In this document: one piece after another, positions 32,391 to 43,700 of the stretch
How the letters are laid out: each line of letters begins with the position of its first letter
Numbering within the stretch: position 1 is the stretch's first letter
Made by a program: the position numbers and the translations under genes
The notes under the pieces: model-generated
Told to the model about the DNA's origin: nothing
What the model saw: only the letters and a program-made list of their open reading frames with translations
The model's database searches: none
NCBI RefSeq assembly: GCF_026151205.1
Contig: NC_087072.1
Span: 2,065,375 to 2,129,374, forward strand
Length of the DNA: 64,000 nucleotides
Direction of reading: 5' to 3'
Origin: Bolinopsis microptera
Lineage: Eukaryota > Ctenophora > Tentaculata > Lobata > Bolinopsidae

Positions 32391-34542
32391 ATGAAGAGTG
32401 CGTTTGTTTTCATCACTCTGTTCGGAGTTTTACTTGCTGCCCGGTCCCACAGTTACAACCACGCTGATAATATCCCCGTCATGTTTAGGACTACTTTTAA
32501 GAAGTTTCATGGGGATGATAAGTTACAGGTATGTCAGTAATTGTTAGCATGCATCAAATATCTAATTAGGTTAAATTATTTCAAATGTATTATACAGGCT
32601 ATGCACTGAAATGAGTAGGTATGAATTTGGTTGTAATTTTAATAATCAAATTGGTATTGACCACTTGCCTTACTTTCAATTTAACAAATCAAGAAAATTA
32701 CATCTAAATAATCAATAAATTTAAATCATATTATTTCAGATGCTGTTAAAACGGTCCGACACAAACGAAATGGACGAGAGACTCGCCAACTTCGAAAAGA
32801 CCGTCAGTGTGATAGAAGACATCAACGACAACAAAAACACAAAGTTTACCGCTGGACTGAACTTCATCTCAGTCATGACAACCCAAGAAAAGGCAGACAT
32901 GCTGAATCTAGATCGAATGAACCTAACCAATATGCTTACCAAGAGGTCCAGTAACCTTACACGTCGCGTCAAACGGCAACTGCCAAGTAAGATCGACTGG
33001 GTGGCCCGTAAAGGCCAGCCTGCTGTTAAGAACCAGGGAAGTTGTGGGAGCTGCTGGGCGTTTGGTGCTGTGAGTTCTCTGGAGGGTCGTTACTTCGCTC
33101 TGACCGGGGAGCTGGTGGCTCTGAGCGAGCAAGAGTACCTGGACTGTACCATGGAACACTTCTACAAGAAACACAGAGCCAGCTGGGCTAAAGATCACAG
33201 TGGATGCAGTGGAGGCTGGATGCACTGGGCATACGACTACAGTATAGATACCAAGAGAATGGCAAGTATGGCAGAGTTTCCCTACAAAAAAGCTGACAGA
33301 ACTTGTAATATGGAGGGAGTTGCTAACGCTATGGATAAAGCTGATGTAACGGGGATAACGTGGTACAAGGGATCCGATGCTAAACTAGCTGAAGGAGTAG
33401 TTGATGGTGTTGTCACTGTTGCTATCAAAGTAGTTGACAGCTTCAGTTTGTATCGACAGGGTATTTACTCCTGTACGGAGGCCTCCAAATGTGACTGTTC
33501 TGGTGCACCTAACCACGCTGTCGCTCTCACTGGCTACACCTCAGGGTACTGGGCAGTGAGGAACTCGTGGGGAACTAACTGGGGTTCAGGTGGCTACATC
33601 CACATGAGCAGGAGCCAAGACAATATCTGTGGTATAAACTCTATGGCACAAGCGCCAGCACTGACATGCAAACCAGGTCAAACTTGTGATGGCTGGGAAA
33701 ACGGGGATGAAGAAGAAAAAGATGGTGAAGAGGAGGAGGAAGAGGAAGACGAGTTCAACGTAGGGAGAGATGTCATGTGTGGAGAGATCAAACACTTCGG
33801 AGGATTATGTGTCGATATGGACGACACTGCAGAAATGAATACGGTTCTAACCAGTGCTGGGTGCAGCCGAGAGTTCTGCTACACATCTAAAGGATACCTG
33901 AAGGATGAAGCTACTGACAAGTGTCTTTCAGTCTCTGATAGCCCGAGCACGGACAGTGATATCGTCACGTTCGGATCTTGCAGGGACGCTTACACATGGG
34001 AGACAACAGCGAAAGGGTTTAAGATTGATCTTCCAGAAGGTTCCTGTTGGCATCCGCAGGGCGGATCAGCAAACCCTGCTGAGGAAACTAATGTGGAGAT
34101 CCAGTCAGAGTGTGAAGAAGATCGCAACCTTTTCCAGATGAAGAAAACCCTGTGTTGGGAGGAAGTTGCTGGCCAGAAACTTGGGAAGAAGATGATGGAC
34201 GCTGATGGACAAAAGTTGAAAGCAAAAAAGCTTGATGAAGCTAAGAACATGTGCATGGATACCAAAGGCTGCAAAGGAATCAATGCAAAGGAATCCACAG
34301 AAGGTAAGAAAGTCTACCTACTGTGCTCAGGTAACAAGAGAAAGCCCTCAAAGACAACTGACAGTGTCTTCCAAGTCGTGTCGTGCAATGGTTCGTGTGA
34401 AGCTGGCACTATGAGGTGTGAAGACAGGGAATGCAGAGAGAAGTGTGGTAAAGAGGAGGGGGAGGGGGAGGAGGGGGAGTGTCCTGGAGGAACTACCAGA
34501 TGTAGTGATGGAGTGTGCAGACATGAGCACATGTGCCACTGA
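32391..34542 (+). CDS. Papain-family (C1A) cysteine protease with lectin-like and LDLa-like C-terminal modules (646 aa)
   Basis: Exon 1 is 32391-32528 and exon 2 is 32740-34542, joined in phase 0. The signal peptide is MKSAFVFITLFGVLLAARSHS. Residues 25-110 form an I29 prodomain (NFEKTVSVIEDIN, FTAGLNFISVMT), followed by RRVKRQLPSKIDW, a likely furin/activation site. The catalytic Cys151 is in NQGSCGSCWAF, His305 in PNHAVALTGY and Asn321 in VRNSWGTNWG, so the enzyme looks active. After an acidic linker (EEEEEEDEF) come three extra modules: a ricin-B-like lectin region (FCYTSKGYLKDEATDKCLSV), a PAN-like Cys-rich stretch (AKNMCMDTKGCKGINA), and two short LDLa-like segments (GTMRCEDRECREKC; TTRCSDGVCRHEHMCH). 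Cathepsins L usually end at about residue 330, so the 300-residue extension is distinctive. Secreted or lysosomal digestive or immune roles are inferred. Confidence 0.9.
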
Positions 34543-34674
34543 AATTACTGGAGGGCATAAAGTTTATAACTTCATCGGACAATATAACCCGCTTTTATTT
34601 TGTTGTTGATTAAAATTGGTAATTTGTAATTCTTTGGTAATCATTTCGAAATAATATCATTATGCGACTGAATG

Positions 34675-34680
34675 AATAAA
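34675..34680 (+). promoter_or_regulatory. Poly(A) signal AATAAA of the protease gene
   Basis: An exact AATAAA lies 133 bp after the stop codon, followed by a T-rich stretch. Confidence 0.6.
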
Positions 34681-36135
34681 TGTTATTTTCTGCTTTCGAT
34701 TATTGCTGTTTGTTACGTGCAACCGTCGCAAAAGACACAGAATTTTTCATTTCTCGTCTAAAACGCTAAGGATTTCTTGCTCGACAACATGATACATTTT
34801 GTCTGGAACAAATTGCACCAAAGTGGTCCACTTCTGTTCATTCGTAACTTTTTAAAGGTTACAATGAATTAGAAAGCTTTTAATTTCTTCAGATGTTAGA
34901 TTAAACTAATTATAACTCTAAAAATCTATTATATTTATCGAGGAAGTTATAAAAGGAATTAATTGAATGCAGTCCGAGGAGTTCTGATCCTCCTCGCGTC
35001 CTATGATTGCCTTTTTCTTGGCTCGTATAGAGCTAAAGTTGTTGCAATAATATGTAAATCTATCAGCGATACCTTCGGACTACCTTATCGGACGTTATTT
35101 CACCGGACATTACGTGTGTACGTGAACGGACATAATCTTGAACGCTCGAAGGCACCCATTTAATGAATTTGATTTAACTACCTTGTCGGACTGTATTCGA
35201 ACAGACATTAAAATGATCAACGCTAGGGCCTCCAGCGTCCAATTAATGTCCGTTGAAATAAAGTCTGATGAGGTATTCTCTTTTGATTAATGGTGATCGT
35301 GTAGACACACGACGTATCCAAGGTGACTTGCTTGTGGCTCGACTTTTTACGACTATCCAAATTAAGGAAGTATCACCTTATAATTGTAATTAATTTGTAG
35401 TGTTGTACAGTAATACCCTGTTAACGTGTTACTGCGGGGTTCGGGAGAAAGGAAAAAGCCGCGGTAAATCGGGGTTTAGATTTTTACATTATGAATGTTA
35501 AGCCCTATTGGGGGGAAGGCCAAGGAAATGGCCGCTGTAAATCGAGTTTCGCGGTAAATAAATTTAATCAATTGTGGTCCTAACCAGTTCTTAAATTGGG
35601 AACCTATTGACATTGTTTGAAAATATGATTAGAAATATGGCTAAGCTAAGATTAGTGGCTAACTGACTTGCTAACTGACCCAAACGAAAAATTAGACAAA
35701 CTTCCTTATACGGTCATGTCACGTGATCGAGATAGTTTTTCGCCAATATCTTGCCAGAGAAGCATTTTAAGTCTATGTCATCGGGGGCGATTCGGAATCA
35801 GCGTCCGAAAATACATCGATCCAAGTTGATTTCAGCTTTTAGAAAAATCTCGAAAATCGAGTGTAGAGTGATTTAGCACGCTCGTTCCGTTCATGAGTAT
35901 GATATAATACTCATGAACCACTATGTCTATAAACTAAAGACTGTGCGAAAACGTAGTGCGGTCTTCGGTCCTTAACATTATATGTAAAGGTATTCACAAA
36001 ACAATGACTGATAAGCTTCATCAAGACTGTGTGGGGTGCACTGTTACAAATTACGCCTGAGTCGTTTTATTTTGTATGTGACACGTATCAATCTTACGTT
36101 TTCTCCCTACAAGTACAACTCGAACCCTCAACAAC
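34681..36135. other. Intergenic DNA with pogo-like fragments
   Basis: No gene is supported. 35400-35570 has three CGGTAAAT / CGCGGTAAAT motifs in a context resembling the pogo/Tigger-type MITE at 40950-41024, in decayed form. A short open frame at 34963-35163 has no recognisable content. Confidence 0.4.
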
Positions 36136-37288
36136 ATGTTTATGATTTTATTTTCTGCTATAATTTCCCATGTCCATTCTGAGGGGAAGCAAAGTGCTCT
36201 CCGATTCGGACATACAGTCGGGGACTACATCCTGCTAGGAGATGGTATAATGAATACATCAACATCACAGTTTTCTGTGTGCACTTGGGTCAAGAATAGA
36301 TTTGATTCAAAACATCCAATAGTGCTGCACTACTATATCTATCCTGACTATGACGAGATAGTTCTCGGTTCTAACGGCTACTACAACTGGGTGGTAGGTA
36401 CTAATCTCAGACTGATGGATGAGTACACTGTCCCTGATGGTGAGTGGTTCCACCTCTGCTGGACCTCTACTTACATCATTGAAGTCTATCTTAATGGAGA
36501 TGTAATAGGAACTGCAGCTACCAATGGGAGGGAGCTAAATACGGGTGGAAAGATGAGTTTGGGAAACCGTGCATATGAAACAAAGCATCCAGCTAACATC
36601 TTTGGAAGTGATATATTCAAGTTAAACATTTATAGTCGAGTCCTCAGTTCATCTGAAATACAAAGAATGTCATCTGACATGTGCTCTATTGAGGAGGAGG
36701 TACTCACCTCTATTAAAATTCTAAGTTGGGAGGAGATAGTGCTAAGTGACAAAACTGGATCAGTTACAGAGATCCCATCCGGATGTACTCTCGCTGAAAT
36801 AGTGATTAACAACAAGCAAGAGTTGGCTGCTACCAAGCAGGATCTAGCAGCAACCAAGAGTGAGTTATTTTACAACTTTCTATCCTATTCTACGGTTGAT
36901 AAGCCCCAAATCTTTCTAAATCATAATCCAAATTCCAAACTCGGTAACTCCTATAATACTTTTATAATCTAATGTTATAGCCTTGCTTGATAAAAAATTA
37001 GTTAACAATAACGTGCCATTATTTTCAGAACTGTATCTAACTCTGATAACTGTCTTCGGGGCTTTTTCAGTTATTCTCCTGATTCTCCTGACAATTCTTC
37101 TCTACAAACTTGTGGCAAAAAAGAGAAGAAACCAGCCCGTTGTCATGAGCGAACTTGCCAGAGAAATTCCCAGTGTACGAGGACAAGAGCCAGGCGTAAA
37201 GAAGGAAACTGGAGTGCTCCCTGGTGCAGAGGAATACGACACAGTTGATAGCTATGAGATATATGAAAACTTGGACTCACTTAAGTAG
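36136..37288 (+). CDS. Pentraxin/LamG-like single-pass receptor with tyrosine motifs in the tail (327 aa)
   Basis: Exon 1 is 36136-36859 (donor GTGAGT) and exon 2 is 37029-37288 (acceptor TTTTCAG), joined in phase 1. The ATG at 36136 opens a signal peptide (MFMILFSAIISHVHS). Residues 20-180 have the jelly-roll pattern of pentraxin or concanavalin-like LamG-3 domains: LRFGHTVGDYILLG, FSVCTWVKN, GEWFHLCWTS and VYLNGDVIGTAATNGREL, with Cys pairs as in pentraxins. A short heptad stretch (QELAATKQDLAATK) leads into a helix FGAFSVILLILLTILLYKL. The tail has RKRR-type stop-transfer residues and ends EYDTVDSYEIYENLDSLK, which holds YxxV and YxxL motifs and a YEN Grb2-type site. Probably a pattern-recognition receptor; the ligand is unknown. 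Calcium-binding residues could not be checked. Confidence 0.75.
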
Positions 37289-37495
37289 TTAGTCTGCTAG
37301 TTGTGGAATTCGAAGAAAGTTTAAAAACTGAAACAATTCTTTTACCGGCCTTATTTCAATTAATTGGTAAGATATCATAAATCACTAAAAGTACCTTATT
37401 TACTCGAACTAATATGGGTATTTGGAGTTCCAAACGATGCTTCGCAACTAAGATTTGCAATACATTCAATATAATCACTGTAGATTTAAGACAGA

Positions 37496-37501
37496 AATAA
37501 A
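37496..37501 (+). promoter_or_regulatory. Poly(A) signal AATAAA of the pentraxin-like gene
   Basis: AATAAA lies about 210 bp after the stop codon, with a second copy eight bases further. Confidence 0.5.
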
Positions 37502-39199
37502 AGAATAAACGACTTTTTAAAACTGGATTATCGTATCCATTTCCGTTCAATTTTTTAACCTTTTAACATGAGAAATAAGGCCCCCTTAATTATGTTTTAA
37601 TATTTTTTCGTAACTGCATATGAACTTGAATATTGAGAGTTAAAAACTAAGAAATTCCGACCTCCCATTTTTGATGGTAATTTCGCGGGGTTTGTTTGTA
37701 GAAATCACAGACCATACTACACAGAGCATACGTACACTGTTTACACTTTACATGCACAATTAACTATTAAGACCTTGCGCTTCCCGACGTACATATTCTC
37801 ATATTACGTATGCGATGAGATGTTTGCAAATCATATGTACTAAAGAACTTTGCGGGAATTTATCTAATATCTTGAAAGTATGAATTTCTTAAAAGTATTT
37901 TTAAATTGGGACATTTCTGTAGGGAGTCTGACATTAGTTCCGAATTAGTCTCATCACCAACAAGGCTGGTGTTCTAGTTTAAATATTTATTAATATCACC
38001 ACGTTACGCTTTCAACTCCAGTGTCGTTTTCATCACCTGGCTCCTCTGTCTTTAAATGTTTTCTCGCCGTGTGAAAAAAACATCTCCCAAGCTGAAAAGC
38101 TTCAGTGTGTTTTTTCACACGTTTTCCGGGTAATTGTAAGGAATTGTACTATTATAGCTCAGTACAATTTTGCAGATGTTATGTTTTAGATGGGTGAAGC
38201 TCTCTACCACCTCTACCACCTCTACCACCTGCTTAGGATTATTATAAAGGAGTTAGTGTGGAAGTTAGTGCTGCTGCTCCATTATGGCAGTTACTGGCAA
38301 CAAAACATCTGGTAATTGTACCGCATGACCTTTCTTATTTCTTCTCATTTAAATCATTGCTGTTTGTGACAATGAATCACAGAATGTTCCATTCGCCCAT
38401 TTGTGTTTGGTGACATTAGTAGGTGGCAATATTATAAGGGTGGACATTTTTTCTGTTTCTAAAACACTTAATGTAACAGTAAAAACAAATACCAAACTTA
38501 TCCATTGTGACTAATGACTAATGACTATGCCATTGTTTCCCAATCTCTGTGCGCTGCACAGAGTGTTGTATTATTGGTTAATTAATAAATAGTTGCAGCA
38601 TATGCTAGGTATATTAAATATCAAATATTCCATAGTAATTGCCGGAAAATATTACTATTATTATCCAGCTGGACGGAGCGAATTAATGAATTGTTATCAC
38701 ATATGGTTTGTTTCGTCAATTTGCTAATTTGTTTTCTCCATTCCTCAAACTTTCGGGTTCAGTTTGTTATCCCTCACAAATATTCGCAGTAACCCTACCA
38801 ATAATTTTCACATGTTTTTCACGCACGATTTTGAACAGTATTTTACCCTCAATACCCCCAGTAGTTAAACTTATTTAGACTACGGTGAAAATTACCCGTA
38901 AGATAAAACTTGTAAATAGAATGCAGCTGTTTGAATAACTTTTGGCAGTAATGCAACATATAATAGCGTCAAACGCCGCATAGGACGGCATATATTGCTC
39001 TATTGTGTGTTACGAACTAAGGCTTCTATAAGTGCACTTACGAAACATATTATTTAACCATCTATTGTGGTTTCATCTATTGTTATCTAAATTTTACTCT
39101 GGAATATTTTGTTGCTAACAATTTATTTCACCGTCACTTTCTCATATCCTTACAGTTGGCAAGTACAACAGCTAAATTACATTCTCTAGAAAGAGCGCG
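37502..39199. other. Intergenic DNA with one strong hairpin
   Basis: At 38070-38124 the arms CGTGTGAAAAAAACA and TGTGTTTTTTCACACG enclose an inner hairpin AAGCTGAAAAGCTT. At 38195-38230 CTCTACCAC is repeated about four times. Otherwise AT-rich with no supported gene. Confidence 0.5.
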
Positions 39200-40330
39200 A
39201 TGTTCCCAAGTCACTGGGACACCATATTCGGGGTATCCTCCTTGCTCTGCTTCCTCCTCGGTACTACGGGCAACATCCTGGCCGTATCCTACTTCCTAAC
39301 CAGACCAGCGATCTTATCCCCCAACACACTCCTCCACATCTGCATCAACCTGACTGACATCCTGATCTGCAGTCTAGCTCTTTTCACCGGGCTGGCGAAC
39401 CTCTCCCCCTCCCTGGGAGAGACCCTCTTCAACACTAACCCGCTCCTCTGCAACGTGTGGGGGATCCTCTGGAATGTAACTATCCGAGTGTCAGTGTACC
39501 TCATTGCAGTGCTCAGTGTTTCTAGACTCATCTCCATATATCTCCCCCACAAAAGAATATCGCTGTGGAGTGTGGCTGTTCCCATTGTGACGTATGTGTT
39601 CCTGATGTTACTCCAGGCAGCTACCCCCTTTGTTAGAGGCAGCAAGTATGAATACTTTCCCCGTTTCAAGGTTTGTAGTTGGGACCTGGGGAAGGTGTTC
39701 GTAAAGGGTTCTCCTCCGTTCAACGTGCTGTACTTTCTGTTAAACATTGTAGAGTTTGTGTTCCCACTCATCCCGGTAACCAGCTGCTGCTGCTTTATCA
39801 TTCTAAAACTGCGCTTTAAAAGAATCTCATCCTCCTCTTCCACAGCGAGCAGAACCCGGGGGAGCACAGTTAAAAGAGAAGCTACAATAACAATAGTGCT
39901 CCTGACCATGACCTACCTAGTGTGGAACGTGCCCCTCTGTATCGTCCTCATCCTCAACTACATTACCCAGGTATCTGAACTCAAGTCTCATGACTCACCC
40001 GGACATTACCATTTCCAGTACCATGTCCATCTTAGAACCTTCATGAACTCACAGACCATTGTGTTGAACTGTGTGTGTAACACGTGTCTGTATTTCTACA
40101 GGATTACAGGACTCCGACGGTGGACCCGGGATCTGATGAAACATGTCTTCTATAGGGTGTTCAGGTGCAGGATTGTAAGGAAGTTGAGGGTGCCTGCCAC
40201 ACCCACACTTGGTAATGGACACAGTAGATCATATCTCCGTTCGAGGGAGGCAATTGGAAACGGCGCTGTGAATTATTTTCCAAATTTTCACTTGTTATGC
40301 GCGAATTGGACAGAAATTAATCGAAATTAA
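39200..40330 (+). CDS. Class A (rhodopsin-like) orphan GPCR, intronless (376 aa)
   Basis: Seven helices are clear. TM1 has GTTGNILAVSYFL (N1.50). TM2 has INLTDILICSL (D2.50). Cys3.25 is in LLCNVW. TM3 ends AVLSVSRLISIYLP, so the DRY motif is SRL with the Arg kept. TM4 has LWSVAVPIVTYVFLML. The ECL2 Cys is in FKVCSWDLG. TM5 has a Pro-containing EFVFPLIPV. TM6 is LLTMTYLVWNVPLCIV, with W and P in place of CWxP. TM7 ends VLNCVCNTCLYFYRITG, where NPxxY is replaced by NTCLY. The C-terminal tail of about 60 residues has basic and serine-rich stretches. The frame is single-exon. The replaced DRY and NPxxY motifs suggest a divergent, probably peptide- or small-molecule-sensing receptor of an animal lineage-specific family. 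The ligand cannot be inferred. Confidence 0.85.
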   Translation: MFPSHWDTIFGVSSLLCFLLGTTGNILAVSYFLTRPAILSPNTLLHICINLTDILICSLALFTGLANLSPSLGETLFNTNPLLCNVWGILWNVTIRVSVYLIAVLSVSRLISIYLPHKRISLWSVAVPIVTYVFLMLLQAATPFVRGSKYEYFPRFKVCSWDLGKVFVKGSPPFNVLYFLLNIVEFVFPLIPVTSCCCFIILKLRFKRISSSSSTASRTRGSTVKREATITIVLLTMTYLVWNVPLCIVLILNYITQVSELKSHDSPGHYHFQYHVHLRTFMNSQTIVLNCVCNTCLYFYRITGLRRWTRDLMKHVFYRVFRCRIVRKLRVPATPTLGNGHSRSYLRSREAIGNGAVNYFPNFHLLCANWTEINRN

Positions 40331-40738
40331 AGCACTCAATATGTTCAGCTTATATTATTGGTATAATTTATCTGATTGACAATTTAATACCACAACCTAA
40401 GTTAAAGTTGATTTGTCGTAAAATTTACATTTAATATTATATTTCGATGATGATAAAAACGGTTTCTATTGTTATTAGTACGAAGTCATCCACTTTCTTC
40501 TTGCCGAAGTGCAAATTTCACATATTTTGGAGAGTCTTCTAGAACGTTTTAACATTTAAAGTGCAAATAGTCACAGAAGTAGCGAAGAAAAAAACAGATG
40601 AATGTTGAGAACCACTGCCATATAAAACATGACATTCGTAATACGATACTATTTTTAAGTTTCGCTATGCAAATTTATTATCATAATTATGGTAGAACAA
40701 TTAAATCAAAAACTGTTAAAAAACAAACCTCCTCATTG

Positions 40739-43700
40739 ATGCGGAAGTTAGCTGAATCGAAGCTGTGCGGGTTAGCATAGTGCTGGATGAGACCTGATGA
40801 GAAAGGTATACCCCCCACAAAGGAGATAGCCAGTGTGTTGAGAGTCTGAATCAGCGGGTTACTCTGTTGGATACTGACGGGATAGTACAGTGGTAACTAG
40901 TGGTAACTAGTGGTAACTAGTGGTAACTAGTACAGTGGTAGCCAGTAGCAGTACCTCGCTATAACGCGGAAACAGGGGCCGGGGGGATTTAGACAAAATA
41001 AACCGCGTTATAGAGAGGTTCGGTCTTGTTGGCGCATTAATAATCTTGATGTGTTTACCGCTTGTATCATCAGCAGTTCTGTTACACACATTAACTCAGG
41101 TCAGTGTGGATCAGAGTTTTGTTGAATGTAGAAATCCGTGCTGAACAGTACACTTTTAAGTTTGTGTACTTTTTTATTTTCTGTCTACGGTAAATGAGAG
41201 AGGAAGTATCAAAATGTCGATATTAAAAGCGTTTAAATCTGAATTTCTTACTTGTGGCAGAGCTGGTGATGAACGAACCACAGGATGGAAACCAAACCGA
41301 AACAGGTGAGGTAAGCAACAGAGGAATTTGCGAATATTTCCAGGAACTTTTCGTTCGCTGCAGACGATGACAGCTTCTCCCTTAAAAGTGAAATCTTTAG
41401 AGTTGGGTTTTATACTAATATAAGGAAAACCTAATTTTCAGCTGGAAAAGATTGGGGATTAGAAATAGAATGGATAGCCTCTTAGACAGTCGTCTTATTT
41501 AAGCTCAATTGTGAAAAAACGAATCAAATTGCAAATAAAACTCACGCAATTTGAACTGCCATGAGTGTCATGGAGATGGCATACACTCCATCACTGAACG
41601 CTTCTATTCGTTCCATTGGCAGAGGACTGTTCACTTGTTGAACTGCTATATCTAGTAACCTATGTCCTGCGGAAAAGCGAGTGTGAATCTTCTTTACATA
41701 AAAGTTGTGATGATTAGACGCGGAGGATCGCCCGCAGTTGGGGTTTTAGTACATATTGAACACCTTAGATATTTCATAAATTCATTACAGTCAACACACG
41801 GGCTGATGATTAAAAACCACATAACACATGATGAGCAAGAACACCACATGATAGACAAACTAACCTAGATAAATCTTCAATAGATAAAATAACGACATCA
41901 TGAGCAGGCCATAAACTAATGAGTATAAAAACATCCATAACGAGTAAAACAGCAGTGAGCAACATGACAAAAACACAGATACCACCTTTTTGAAAAGGCG
42001 GGTAAAAACGAAGCAGTCTGCCTGAATACATAAAACTAACTGAAAATGAGCCCGCCTACTCAAATAGGGGTAAATACGACTGCAGTGAGCAGGTCAAGGA
42101 CAGTACAGCGAGCAATGAAGAACCACCAGATAACAACCTCTCACAGCGGGTATTAAGAAGCAGTGACCTACACCAATAAACTATAACCAGAAACCACCTC
42201 TCAAGAGTAATACGACCACAGAGACGGCACCAAGAAAAACACACAGAACAACTGACAGAGGCGAGTAAATTAGAGTCTGAACTGCACTGTCAGTACAGCA
42301 GTAACAAAAGTTACCGAAGATACACTCTCATATTCTAATTTTTCGACATTTTTGAGAGTGAAATCATAAAATTACCGAAATGCCAACTCTCATTAGCCAG
42401 GTAATAACGTACAGCCAAGGTGTAGGCCCCGAAACCCCACATAAGCACTCACGAGAACAACCTCTCAAACGGGAATAACGACGCGTCAGGAAAACCCATG
42501 AAAACTTACCGAGAGAAAACCACCTCTCAAACGAAATTAACATAGCAGATTGACAGACAAGGAAAAACACGTTGACATAAAATTCAGTAACACAAATTCA
42601 AAGCCGGTAATAAGATTCAAACAGTAAACAGAACCACATAACATTAACCGAGATACCACTTCTCAAGCAGTAATAACACAGCAAGTGGAGCGAGGACACC
42701 ACATAAAATGTTCCGAGCTACCACCATCGCAAGGGTACTGAACACAGCAGTGACAGGACCCACATAAAACTAACCGAGATAACTCTCAAACCAGGTAACT
42801 AGGAAGCAGTACCAGGAACCACATAACCAGGTAACCAGATACCATCAAATGGGGTAATTACCCACGCGGAGGAGAGGCCCCACAAAATCACCAGATACCA
42901 CCTCTAAAAGCTAATCACGCAGCATGTGCAAACACAGTAAAACTTAGAAAATAACCAAACCCCTCAAAAGCGGGAAAAGCAGCATCATTAACCTCACATA
43001 AACCTTTACCGAGATCCACCATTTCAACAAGTAACAACGACAAAGTCAGCAACAAAAACTGAATACCACCTCTCAGCGTATAACACAGAGTAGCTATCCT
43101 CCCACATGAAACTCGAGATCTACCTTCAAAGGATAATAATATCAGCATGCTGCAGACAATCACTATAAAATTAGATAAATGGTCAAACAGATAATAACAC
43201 GCATGAAGGGCAGAAACCGACAAAAAACTCACCTAGACTCGCTCCTACAAACGAGAAAATCCGACCAAGCAGTGTTTATGTAACCCATAAAACTTACCGG
43301 GATGAAAACAACCTTAAGCTTTTAACACAATTAGTTTAAATACTAAAACTCATCGAATATAACTGTACAAACAGTAATAACATAGCATGACGAAAACCAC
43401 AATAAAAAACCGAGATACCATATGAAAATTAAATAATCTGAAAGCAAGTGAGAAAACTACATTTAAAACTCACTGAAAATTCAAACCCCTCAAAGCCCAA
43501 ATAAGACGTCACGTTGAGCAAAAGACTGAACTGCTCCGAGATACCACTCTTTAAAGCGGTTTATAATCGAAATGTGCGTAAAACAAAAAACTCACCGGGG
43601 AATTTAAACCACCTCTCAAAGCGAGAGGAACGGACAGTCAGTGAGCAATCCACATAAACTCCACGAGATCCACCACTGGTAAGCTATATTATAACGCCTG

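Noticed and set aside
34314-34539. Minus-strand frames opposite the protease tail
   Set aside because: Low-complexity shadows of the GAG/GGA-rich acidic segment of the protease.
39289-39909. 206-residue minus-strand frame across the GPCR
   Set aside because: Antisense shadow of the receptor's coding sequence; the plus frame explains the conservation pattern and all seven helices.
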